This document shows, one piece after another, positions 9,446-17,846 of a stretch of 64,000 bases of DNA; the stretch's first letter is position 1, and each line of letters opens with the position of its first letter. The stretch spans positions 1,116,001-1,180,000 of the forward strand of contig NZ_FNUB01000005.1 in NCBI RefSeq assembly GCF_900105985.1, given 5' to 3'. Below the pieces are notes generated by a model that did no database searches, was not told where the DNA came from, and was given only the letters and a program-made list of their open reading frames with translations. This stretch comes from Tenacibaculum sp. MAR_2010_89 (GTDB taxonomy: Bacteria; Bacteroidota; Bacteroidia; Flavobacteriales; Flavobacteriaceae). A program made the position numbers and the translations under genes.

Positions 9446-9482
9446 TAAAATCGCCATTCTTTGAGGAATGACGATTGTTTTA
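9446..9482 (-). terminator. terminator downstream of asnS
   Basis: The imperfect stem AATCGcCATTC / GAATGaCGATT has a 6-base loop and T-rich flanks. It lies about 20 bases after the asnS stop and just upstream of rpoN. Confidence 0.75.
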
Positions 9483-9501
9483 TATAAGTTTTATGATTTT
9501 T

Positions 9502-10935
9502 TTAAAATTCTGCGTTCTGTGGCGTCCTTGGAAAAGGAATTACATCTCTAATATTACTCATTCCGGTAGTGAATAAAACTAAACGCTCAAAACCTAAACC
9601 AAATCCAGAGTGAATAGCAGTACCAAATTTACGAGTATCTAAATACCACCATAATTCTTTTTCATCAATATTTAATGCAGCCATTTTTTCTTTTAGTACA
9701 TCTAAACGTTCTTCACGCTGAGCTCCACCAACTATTTCTCCAATACCAGGGAAAAGAACATCCATAGCTCTAACAGTTTTTCCATCTTCATTTAAGCGCA
9801 TATAAAAAGCTTTAATGTCAGCAGGATAATCAAATAAAATCACTGGACATTTAAAGTGTTTTTCAACTAAAAAACGCTCATGTTCAGATTGTAAATCGGC
9901 ACCCCATTCATTTATTGGGAATTGGAATTTCTTTTTCTTATTAGGTTTAGAGTTACGCAAAATATCAATAGCTTCTGTATAGCTTACTCTTTTGAAATTA
10001 TTATCAACAACAAATCTTAATTTTTCTAGTAAACTCATATCGCTTCGTTGAGCTTGTGGCTTACTTTTTTCTTCCTGAGTTAGTCGTTGATCTAAAAATG
10101 CTAAATCATCTTCACAGTGTTCTAGAACATACCCTAAAACCGATTTAATGAAATCTTCAGATAAATCCATATTACCATCTAAATCCATAAAAGCAACTTC
10201 AGGTTCAATCATCCAAAATTCAGCTAAATGACGTGTAGTATTTGAGTTTTCAGCTCTAAATGTAGGTCCAAAAGTATATACTTTACCTAAAGCCATGGCG
10301 TAAGTTTCTGCTTCTAACTGACCAGATACAGTTAAGTTAGTTTCTTTACCAAAAAAATCTTGTTTATAATCTATTTGCCCTTCTTCATTTAAAGGAGCTT
10401 TATTTGCTTCGAAATTTGTTACTTTAAACATTTCTCCAGCACCTTCAGCATCTGACCCTGTAATGATCGGGGTATTAACATAATTAAATCCGTTGTCTTG
10501 GAAATATTTATGTACCGCAAAAGATAGCTTAGAACGAACTCTCATAACAGCGCTAAACGTATTCGTTCTAACACGTAAATGTGCATTTTCACGTAAAAAC
10601 TCTAAACTATGCTTTTTAGGTTGAATAGGGTATTCATCAGGATTAGAATCTCCAAGAATTTCTAAATTAGTTACATTAATTTCAACCTTTTGTCCTTTAC
10701 CCTGGCTTTCAACAAGAGTACCAGTTATACTAACGGCAGCACTTGTAGTAATTCTTTTTAATAAAGCCTCATTAGTATTTTCAAAATCTACTACACATTG
10801 AATATTATTTATAGTAGAACCATCATTTAAAGCAATAAAACGATTGCTTCTAAAGGTTCTAACCCATCCTTTTACATGTACTTCATGTAAAAACTTATCC
10901 GACTGTAATAGTTCTTTTACGCTACTTCTGTTCAT
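9502..10935 (-). CDS. asnS: asparaginyl-tRNA synthetase
   Basis: The product charges tRNA-Asn with asparagine. The sequence has 477 residues: an N-terminal OB-fold anticodon-binding domain (about 15-110), then a class II catalytic core. Motif 2 is [18 protein letters not shown] and motif 3 is [15 protein letters not shown]. Length and motifs match AsnRS rather than AspRS, which carries an extra insertion domain. The start at 10935 fits the usual N-terminus and a good promoter upstream. Confidence 0.95.
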   Translation of the reverse strand: MNRSSVKELLQSDKFLHEVHVKGWVRTFRSNRFIALNDGSTINNIQCVVDFENTNEALLKRITTSAAVSITGTLVESQGKGQKVEINVTNLEILGDSNPDEYPIQPKKHSLEFLRENAHLRVRTNTFSAVMRVRSKLSFAVHKYFQDNGFNYVNTPIITGSDAEGAGEMFKVTNFEANKAPLNEEGQIDYKQDFFGKETNLTVSGQLEAETYAMALGKVYTFGPTFRAENSNTTRHLAEFWMIEPEVAFMDLDGNMDLSEDFIKSVLGYVLEHCEDDLAFLDQRLTQEEKSKPQAQRSDMSLLEKLRFVVDNNFKRVSYTEAIDILRNSKPNKKKKFQFPINEWGADLQSEHERFLVEKHFKCPVILFDYPADIKAFYMRLNEDGKTVRAMDVLFPGIGEIVGGAQREERLDVLKEKMAALNIDEKELWWYLDTRKFGTAIHSGFGLGFERLVLFTTGMSNIRDVIPFPRTPQNAEF

Positions 10936-10964
10936 TATTTCTTAAATTCTTGTATAAAAACAAG

Positions 10965-10995
10965 CAAATATACTTTTTTGCAATAAGATGAGCAA
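10965..10995 (-). promoter_or_regulatory. Bacteroidetes-type promoter of asnS
   Basis: On the minus strand TTG (10995-10993), a 20-base spacer and TATATTTG (10972-10965) match the TTG-N17-23-TAnnTTTG consensus. The -7 element lies about 30 bases before the ATG. Confidence 0.65.
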
Positions 10996-11035
10996 TGATA
11001 TTTTGAATATAAGAAATAGAGTGCTTAAAAACAGT

Positions 11036-13402
11036 TTATTTATCCTCTTCTTTTGGAGGTAAAATTTTAAAATTAGTTTCTTTTAGTACTTTTTTGTTTG
11101 CAATTTTCTTCTCAAATGAAATTAATAAAGAAGGTAACAGTACTAAGTTTGAAACCATTGCTAATAATAGAGTTACTGAAACTAAGCCTCCTAAAGCTAT
11201 AGTACCACCAAAACTTGAAATAGTAAATACTAAAAAACCGAAAAATAATACAATAGAAGTATAAAACATACTTACTCCTGTTTCACGTAATGCTGAGTAT
11301 ACAGCAGGCTTTATTCTCCAGTTATTTGCTAGGAGTTCTTGTCGATATTTTGCTAAAAAGTGAATGGTATCATCAACGGAAATACCAAAAGCAATACTAA
11401 ATACTAAAATAGTTGAAGGTTTTATAGGAATATTAAAGAACCCCATTAATCCTGCGGTTATTAGTAAGGGAAGCATGTTTGGGATAAGTGAAATTAATAT
11501 CATTTGTGGAGATCTAAACATCCAAGCCATAAAAATTGAAATTAAAACTATGGCTAATGATAATGAAATAACTAAATTTTTGATTAAATAATTTGTTCCT
11601 TTAAGAAATACAAGTGCTTTTCCTGTCATAGAAACATTGAATTTTTCTTCAGGAAATTGTTTTTTGATAACCGCATGTAGTCTATCTTGAATGATATCCA
11701 TTTTATCGGTACCAATATCTTTCATAAAGGTTGTGATTCTAGCATACCTACCTGTTGAATCAACAAAGTTTTTTAACATTCCTGAATTACTACTTGAATT
11801 TTTTGTGTAAGAAAAAATATAGCTTTTTTCTTGTGATGTGGGTAATTGGTAAAATTTCGGATTTCCTTTATAATAAGCCTGTTTCGAGTATTTAACAAGG
11901 TTGGTAATTGAAATAGGTTTAGATAACTCAGGAAACGTTTCTATTGTTTCATTAAGCTTTTCAATCTTTTTTAAAGTTGAAAGCTTCATTACTCCTTTTT
12001 CTCTTTTAGTGTCTACTAAAATTTCCAAAGGCATTATACCACCAAATTCACTTTCAAAAAACTTAATATCTTTATAAAATTGTTTGCTTTTGGGCATGTC
12101 TTCAATTAAACTACCTGAAACTCGTATTTGGTATAAACCGATCATACTTAGTATTATAACAACAACAGTTGTAATGTATATAGTAATACGTTGAGTTTTT
12201 ACAGTATGTTCCATCCAGTTTACAACATCTTCTATCCATCTTCTTTCCAAATGAGTTAAATGTTTCTTCTCAGGAAGTGGCATAAAGCTATAAATAACAG
12301 GTATAATTAATAGTGCAAGAATAAAAATACTTATAATGTTAACAGAAGCTAAAATACCAAATTCACGAAGTAGCTGACTTTTTACAAAAACAAATGTAGC
12401 AAAACCAGATGCAGTAGTAATGTTTGTCATTAAAGTAGCATTACCAATTTTTGATATTACTCGTTGTAATGATTTAGCTTGATTTCCATGTTTTTTTACT
12501 TCTTGTTGGTATTTATTAATAAGGAAAACTGCGTTTGGAACTCCAATTACGATAATTAAAGGCGGAATAAGAGCAGAAAGAACTGTTATTTCATATCTAA
12601 ACCAACCAATAAAACCAAAAGCCCATACAACACCAATTCCAACTACAAGTAATGTGATAAATGTTGCTCTAAATGAACGAAAAAAGAAAAAGAATATAAG
12701 GGCCGTAATAAGTAATGCTCCTAATACAAAAATCCCCATTTCTTTAGTAATATTTAAAGAGTTTAAGGTTCGTATATATGGCATTCCAGAAATGCGGACA
12801 TCAATTTTTTGTAATTCTTCAAATTTTTCTATTTTAGGAATAAGTATTTCGGTAATGAAATCTGCTCTTGCAGGAGTATTTATTATATCTTTATTTAAAT
12901 AAATAGCAGTTTGTAAAACACCTTTATCATTATATAATAAATTTTCGTAAAATGGTAGTTTTTCGAAAAGTTGTATTTTTATTTTGTCAATTTCTTCTTT
13001 AGTAGATGGAGGTTTACTAAATAAAGGTTCTACTACGAACTTTCTGTTTTTCCTGTCTGCTTTTAATTGTTTAACATCAGAAATTGAAACAGAGAAATCT
13101 ACTTGTGAAATTTCCTCAAAAGATTTCGTTAGTTTATTCCAAGCATTAAATTTTTCTGGAGAAAAAATGGTACTGTCTTTTATACCAAGAATAATAAGAT
13201 TACCCTCTTCTCCAAAAATTTCTAAAAATTTATTGTACTTAAGATTAGCTTCGTGATCACTAGGTAGAAGATTAGCTTCAGTGTAAGAGAAGCGCATATA
13301 TTTCATTTGAGTGACTAAAAGCCCAGTAATAACAGCAATAAAAAGTAAAACAAAGTAACGATTACGTAATATAAAACCTGCGATCTTGGTCCAAAAAGTC
13401 AT
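11036..13402 (-). CDS. RND/MMPL superfamily transporter, patched-like
   Basis: This 788-residue membrane protein has the duplicated RND layout: one N-terminal helix, a large periplasmic loop, then a five-helix bundle, all repeated. The first bundle is around residues 220-375 and includes IPPLIIVIGVPNAVFLINKY. The second lies around 620-770 and includes FGISVDDTIHFLAKYR with the intramembrane aspartates expected for proton coupling. At under 800 residues it is of the MMPL/sterol-sensing type rather than an AcrB-type pump. The substrate is unknown, perhaps a lipid. There is no adjacent periplasmic adaptor or TolC gene. Confidence 0.85.
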   Translation of the reverse strand: MTFWTKIAGFILRNRYFVLLFIAVITGLLVTQMKYMRFSYTEANLLPSDHEANLKYNKFLEIFGEEGNLIILGIKDSTIFSPEKFNAWNKLTKSFEEISQVDFSVSISDVKQLKADRKNRKFVVEPLFSKPPSTKEEIDKIKIQLFEKLPFYENLLYNDKGVLQTAIYLNKDIINTPARADFITEILIPKIEKFEELQKIDVRISGMPYIRTLNSLNITKEMGIFVLGALLITALIFFFFFRSFRATFITLLVVGIGVVWAFGFIGWFRYEITVLSALIPPLIIVIGVPNAVFLINKYQQEVKKHGNQAKSLQRVISKIGNATLMTNITTASGFATFVFVKSQLLREFGILASVNIISIFILALLIIPVIYSFMPLPEKKHLTHLERRWIEDVVNWMEHTVKTQRITIYITTVVVIILSMIGLYQIRVSGSLIEDMPKSKQFYKDIKFFESEFGGIMPLEILVDTKREKGVMKLSTLKKIEKLNETIETFPELSKPISITNLVKYSKQAYYKGNPKFYQLPTSQEKSYIFSYTKNSSSNSGMLKNFVDSTGRYARITTFMKDIGTDKMDIIQDRLHAVIKKQFPEEKFNVSMTGKALVFLKGTNYLIKNLVISLSLAIVLISIFMAWMFRSPQMILISLIPNMLPLLITAGLMGFFNIPIKPSTILVFSIAFGISVDDTIHFLAKYRQELLANNWRIKPAVYSALRETGVSMFYTSIVLFFGFLVFTISSFGGTIALGGLVSVTLLLAMVSNLVLLPSLLISFEKKIANKKVLKETNFKILPPKEEDK

Positions 13403-13418
13403 TCAAAAAAAATTTTAG

Positions 13419-13426
13419 CAAAGGTA
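13419..13426 (-). promoter_or_regulatory. possible -7 element for the RND transporter
   Basis: TACCTTTG on the minus strand, 17 bases before the ATG, matches TAnnTTTG. No TTG lies at the right distance upstream, so support is partial. Confidence 0.35.
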
Positions 13427-13451
13427 GTTAAATGGGTGTAATAAAAATAAA

Positions 13452-13483
13452 AAAAAGAGTGTCTTAAAAAACACTCTTTAAAA
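13452..13483 (-). terminator. terminator after frr
   Basis: A stem of AAAGAGTGT / ACACTCTTT with an 8-base loop and A/T flanks lies about 20 bases beyond the frr stop. Confidence 0.85.
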
Positions 13484-13500
13484 AGCTTATTTAAAAGAAA

Positions 13501-14055
13501 TTATACAGTCATAATTTCTTTTTCTTTTACTGTAAATTTATCATCAATGTCTTTGGTAAATTGATCAGTCAAATCTTGAATATTTCCTTCAGCTATCTTT
13601 TTCATATCATCAGAAATATCAGTTTTTTTTATGTCGTTATTTGCTTCTTTACGAGCATTACGAATTCCAACTTTTGCATGTTCTGCTTCAGCTTTAGCTT
13701 GTTTTGCTAAATCTTTTCTACGTTCTTCTGTTAAGGCAGGAACATTAATAATAATGTTTTCACCATTATTCATTGGATTAAAACCAAGGTTAGCATTCAT
13801 AATTGCTTTTTCAATTTCTTGTAACATGTTTTTTTCCCATGGTTGAATTGAAATGGTACGAGCATCAGGTGTATTAACATTAGCTACTTGACCCAAAGGT
13901 GTAGCTGAACCATAATAATCTACTTGAACATTTGCTAACATAGCAGGAGAAGCTTTTCCTGCTCTAATTGTTCTTAGTTCTTTTACTAAATGATCAATTG
14001 CTTTGTTCATACCTTCTTTGGCTGAATCTATAATAAAATCAATTTCTTCGTTCAT
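13501..14055 (-). CDS. frr: ribosome recycling factor
   Basis: With EF-G, the product splits the post-termination ribosome. Its 184 residues match the family length. Typical segments are LRTIRAGKASPAMLANVQVDYYG near residue 28, INVPALTEERRKDLAKQAK near 105 and KVGIRNARKEAN near 127. It lies 51 bases downstream of pyrH on the same strand, the usual pyrH-frr pairing, and is followed by a terminator. Confidence 0.96.
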   Translation of the reverse strand: MNEEIDFIIDSAKEGMNKAIDHLVKELRTIRAGKASPAMLANVQVDYYGSATPLGQVANVNTPDARTISIQPWEKNMLQEIEKAIMNANLGFNPMNNGENIIINVPALTEERRKDLAKQAKAEAEHAKVGIRNARKEANNDIKKTDISDDMKKIAEGNIQDLTDQFTKDIDDKFTVKEKEIMTV

Positions 14056-14106
14056 TTTGTATGTATTTTAATGCCTCTTTATTAATTTAGAGGTGATTAT
14101 TATATT

Positions 14107-14843
<737 letters not shown>

Positions 14844-14862
14844 ATGATTTTTTTTGAAGCAT

Positions 14863-14894
14863 AAAAAAACCATTCTTAAAAAGAATGGCTTTTA
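14863..14894 (-). terminator. terminator after tsf
   Basis: CCATTCTT / AAGAATGG with a 3-base loop and long A and T flanks lies 25 bases beyond the tsf stop. It separates tsf from pyrH-frr. Confidence 0.85.
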
Positions 14895-14918
14895 TATAAT
14901 GTAAATGTTTTATGGTAA

Positions 14919-15887
14919 TTACCCTAAAGTAACTCTAACAAAACTTTTAATATCAACATCACCGTATGATTTAACATAGTCAGCTACTGTTTTCTTTTCA
15001 TCTTTAATGAACTTTTGATCTAATAAACATTGTTCTTGATCTAAAGTTGTGTTATCAGAAATAAATCTTTCCATTTTTCCTGGTAAAATTTTATCCCAAA
15101 TTTTTTCTGGTTTTCCTTCAGCTTTTAATTGCTCTTTAGCAGCTTCTTCAGCTTTGGCTAAAGCTTCATCAGTTAACTGTAGCCTAGATACGAATTGAGG
15201 AACGTTTTTAAGAGTTTTACCTAAACGAACTAATTCTTCATTATCTTTTACAATAGCAGCAATTCTTGCTTCAGTTTCAGCAGTAACAAATGCAGGGTCA
15301 AAATCTTTATACGATAAGCTTGTAGCTCCCATAGAAGCAGCTTGCATAGCTAAATCTTTAGTTAAAGCATCTGCATTATCTACGCTAGAAGTTAATCCTA
15401 CCATAGCAGCAATTTTACCAACGTGAGTATATGCTCCTACATATGGTGCTTCAATTTTTTCGAAAGATGTAATATCGATTTTTTCACCGATAACACCAGT
15501 TTGTTCAATCAGTTTTTCAGCAACAGTAACTCCACCGAAATCAGCAGCTAAAAATTCTTCTTTAGTATTGTAGTTAAAAGCGATATCTACAAATTGAGAT
15601 GCTAAAGCTTTAAATGAATCGTTTTTAGAAACGAAATCTGTTTCACATGCTAATACAATAGCAACTCCATATGTGTTGTCATCGCTAATTTTAGTAATAG
15701 CTACACCTTCAGTAGATTCACGATCTGCTCTTTTAGCAGCGATCTTTTGTCCTTTTTTACGTAAAATTTCAATTGCTTTATCAAAATTACCTTCAGCTTC
15801 TACTAATGCATTTTTACAATCCATCATTCCAGCTCCGGTAGTTTCTCTTAATTTCTTTACGTCTGCAGCGCTAATTTTTACTGACAT
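14919..15887 (-). CDS. tsf: translation elongation factor Ts
   Basis: The product is the nucleotide exchange factor for EF-Tu. It has 322 residues, the longer form usual in Bacteroidetes. The N-terminal UBA-like domain contains LRETTGAGMMDCKNALVEAE, followed by the core signature ACETDFVSKN near residue 80. The C-terminal part carries an extended second core domain. It follows rpsB by 89 bases on the same strand, the conserved rpsB-tsf order. Confidence 0.96.
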   Translation of the reverse strand: MSVKISAADVKKLRETTGAGMMDCKNALVEAEGNFDKAIEILRKKGQKIAAKRADRESTEGVAITKISDDNTYGVAIVLACETDFVSKNDSFKALASQFVDIAFNYNTKEEFLAADFGGVTVAEKLIEQTGVIGEKIDITSFEKIEAPYVGAYTHVGKIAAMVGLTSSVDNADALTKDLAMQAASMGATSLSYKDFDPAFVTAETEARIAAIVKDNEELVRLGKTLKNVPQFVSRLQLTDEALAKAEEAAKEQLKAEGKPEKIWDKILPGKMERFISDNTTLDQEQCLLDQKFIKDEKKTVADYVKSYGDVDIKSFVRVTLG

Positions 15888-15940
15888 TTCTATCGTTATT
15901 TTTAGTTGTAAATATTTTTGTTGTACAAGATATAAAAACC

Positions 15941-15968
15941 TAAAGGTTCCAATGTAATGAAACCTTTA
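15941..15968 (-). terminator. stem-loop between rpsB and tsf, possible attenuator
   Basis: TAAAGGTT / AACCTTTA with a 12-base loop and a following T-rich stretch lies just after the rpsB stop. It may partly terminate or set the rpsB:tsf ratio (inference). Confidence 0.5.
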
Positions 15969-15976
15969 AGTTAAAA

Positions 15977-16750
15977 TTATTTTGATTCTTCAGTTGTAGC
16001 TGGTTTTTCTGTAGCAGCTGGTGCTTCAGTTTTAACCTCTTTTTCAGTTTTAGCCTTTTCTTTTTCGGCTTTTCTGTCAGCTAATCCTTCAGCAATTGAA
16101 TCAGTAACATAAGATAATACTTTATCAATAGATTTAGAAGCATCATCATTTGCAGGTATAACAAAATCAACTGGTCTTGGATCAGAGTTTGTATCTACCA
16201 TAGCAAAAATTGGAATGTTTAATTTTTGCGCTTCAGCAATAGCAATGTGCTCTTTCTTTACATCAATTACAAATAAAGCTCCAGGTAAACGAGTCATATC
16301 AGAAATAGAACCTAAATTCTTTTCTAATTTAGCTCTTTGACGATTGATTTGTAATTTTTCTCTTTTAGATAAAGCATCAAAAGATCCATCTTGTTTCATT
16401 CTATCAATAGATGCCATTTTTTTAACAGCTTTTCTAATAGTAACAAAATTTGTTAACATACCACCTGGCCAACGCTCAGTAATGTAAGGCATGTTTACAT
16501 TTTTCGCTTTTTCAGCAACGATATCTTTAGCTTGCTTTTTAGTTGCAACGAATAAGATTTTACGTCCTGAATTAGCTATTTTTTGTAAAGCTTTAGAAGC
16601 TTCATCAATTTTAGCTGATGTTTTATACAAATCGATGATGTGAACACCATTACGTTCTGTATAAATATATGGAGCCATGTTAGGGTTCCATTTTCTTGTT
16701 AAGTGACCAAAGTGTACGCCACTTTCTAATAATTCTTGAATGTTTGCCAT
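15977..16750 (-). CDS. rpsB: 30S ribosomal protein S2
   Basis: S2 of the small ribosomal subunit. I place the start at 16750 because MANIQELLESGVHFGHLTRK is the conserved N-terminus. The frame is open a further 11 codons to 16783, but that extension is not conserved in the family. This gives 257 residues. Signatures include WNPNMAPYIYTERNGVHIIDL and the later DTNSDPRPVDFVIPANDD. The C-terminus is a lysine/glutamate/alanine-rich tail, common in Bacteroidetes S2. Confidence 0.95.
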   Translation of the reverse strand: MANIQELLESGVHFGHLTRKWNPNMAPYIYTERNGVHIIDLYKTSAKIDEASKALQKIANSGRKILFVATKKQAKDIVAEKAKNVNMPYITERWPGGMLTNFVTIRKAVKKMASIDRMKQDGSFDALSKREKLQINRQRAKLEKNLGSISDMTRLPGALFVIDVKKEHIAIAEAQKLNIPIFAMVDTNSDPRPVDFVIPANDDASKSIDKVLSYVTDSIAEGLADRKAEKEKAKTEKEVKTEAPAATEKPATTEESK

Positions 16751-16781
16751 TTTAATAAATGTGTTTACGTTCTGTTTTCGC

Positions 16782-16813
16782 AATATTTCAGTAGTTATTA
16801 AGTCTGAAATATT
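16782..16813 (-). promoter_or_regulatory. stem-loop in the rpsB leader
   Basis: A perfect 10-bp inverted repeat (AATATTTCAG / CTGAAATATT, 12-base loop) lies about 30-60 bases upstream of the rpsB ATG. A ribosomal-protein leader bound by S2 is a guess. No known leader class was recognised. Confidence 0.35.
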
Positions 16814-16874
16814 TAGATACTAAACTGTTAAAAATTGATATATAATAACAGTCTCTTTTGAAAATAAACATTGA

Positions 16875-16893
16875 AAGCCTTTTTGGAAGGCAA
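16875..16893 (-). terminator. weak stem-loop after rpsI
   Basis: GCCTT / AAGGC with a short loop lies 12-30 bases after the rpsI stop. The T-rich tail is interrupted, so termination would be inefficient. Confidence 0.35.
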
Positions 16894-16904
16894 CAATGAA
16901 AATA

Positions 16905-17291
16905 TTAACGTTTAGAGAACTGGAATTTCTTACGTGCTTTCTTCTGACCGAATTTCTTACGTTCAACCATTCTAGGGTCACGAGTTAATAATCCTTCTGG
17001 TTTTAATACTAGTCTATGATCTTCATTAATAGAAACCAAAGCTCTAGTGATTGCTAAACGAATAGCTTCAGCTTGACCAGTAACACCACCACCATAAACA
17101 TTTACTTTAATATCATAAGACTCTAAATTGTCAGTTAACATTAAAGGTTGTTGTACTTTATATTGTAAAGTACCTGTTGTAAAGTAGTTTTTATATTCTT
17201 TTTTGTTGACTGTAATGTTTCCACTTCCTTGTGAAACATAAACACGAGCAACAGCTGTTTTTCTTCTACCTATTTTGTGTATAGTTTCCAT
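16905..17291 (-). CDS. rpsI: 30S ribosomal protein S9
   Basis: The 128-residue protein has the S9 signatures GRRKTAVARVYVSQGSG at the N-terminus, VYGGGVTGQAEAIRLAITRAL in the middle and the basic C-terminal tail KKARKKFQFSKR that reaches the ribosomal P site. Its ATG overlaps the rplM stop by one base (TAATG), so the conserved rplM-rpsI pair is translationally coupled. Confidence 0.97.
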   Translation of the reverse strand: METIHKIGRRKTAVARVYVSQGSGNITVNKKEYKNYFTTGTLQYKVQQPLMLTDNLESYDIKVNVYGGGVTGQAEAIRLAITRALVSINEDHRLVLKPEGLLTRDPRMVERKKFGQKKARKKFQFSKR

Positions 17292-17746
17292 TATATAAGA
17301 TCGTTAAGGTTAGTAGCTTTAGGGTTTTGAGCATTTTGTCCGTGCTCAGTACCTGCATATACATATAAATTTCTGAATAATGCACTACCTAATTTGTTTT
17401 TAGGTAACATTCCTTTTACTGCTTTTTCGATAAGTCTTGTAGGATCTTTTTCGAACATTTCTGTAGCAGTAAGTGATCTTTGCCCTCCTGGATAACCTGT
17501 GTGACGGATATAAGATTTATCAGTCCACTTTTTACCAGTTAAGTTAATTTTTTCTGCGTTGATAATAACTACGTTATCTCCACAATCTACGTGAGGAGTA
17601 TAGTTAGTTTTGTATTTACCTCTAATTAGTTTTGCTACTTTAGAAGCTAGACGACCCAACGTTTGCCCGTCCGCATCAACCAAAACCCACTCTTTGTTAA
17701 CAGTGTTTTTGTTAGCTGATACTGTTTTGTAACTTAATGTGTTCAT
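17291..17746 (-). CDS. rplM: 50S ribosomal protein L13
   Basis: L13 of the large subunit, 151 residues from the ATG at 17746. This start is preferred because MNTLSYKT is the usual flavobacterial N-terminus, although the frame is open 8 codons further to 17770. Signatures are VDADGQTLGRLASKVAKLI, YTPHVDCGDNVVIINA and the C-terminal VKGMLPKNKLG. A strong promoter lies 60-95 bases upstream. It is coupled to rpsI. Confidence 0.96.
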   Translation of the reverse strand: MNTLSYKTVSANKNTVNKEWVLVDADGQTLGRLASKVAKLIRGKYKTNYTPHVDCGDNVVIINAEKINLTGKKWTDKSYIRHTGYPGGQRSLTATEMFEKDPTRLIEKAVKGMLPKNKLGSALFRNLYVYAGTEHGQNAQNPKATNLNDLI

Positions 17747-17789
17747 AATTACACGATTAGTTTTTGTCAAATGATTAATAATAATAAAT

Positions 17790-17803
17790 TTTCCTTTAAA
17801 AAG
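17790..17803 (-). promoter_or_regulatory. small hairpin at the start of the rplM leader
   Basis: On the minus strand TCCTTTTTAAAGGA can fold into a short hairpin right at the predicted start of the rplM transcript, about 45-57 bases before the ATG. An L13 autoregulatory leader is possible but unproven. Confidence 0.35.
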
Positions 17804-17808
17804 GACTG

Positions 17809-17839
17809 CAAAAGTACGATTATTTATTTGATTGACAAA
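17809..17839 (-). promoter_or_regulatory. strong Bacteroidetes promoter of rplM-rpsI
   Basis: On the minus strand TTTG (17839-17836), exactly 19 bases, then TACTTTTG (17816-17809) is a full match to the TTTG-N19-TAnnTTTG consensus. It begins 8 bases after the end of the preceding sulfatase gene. Confidence 0.82.
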
Positions 17840-17846
17840 TAGTAGG

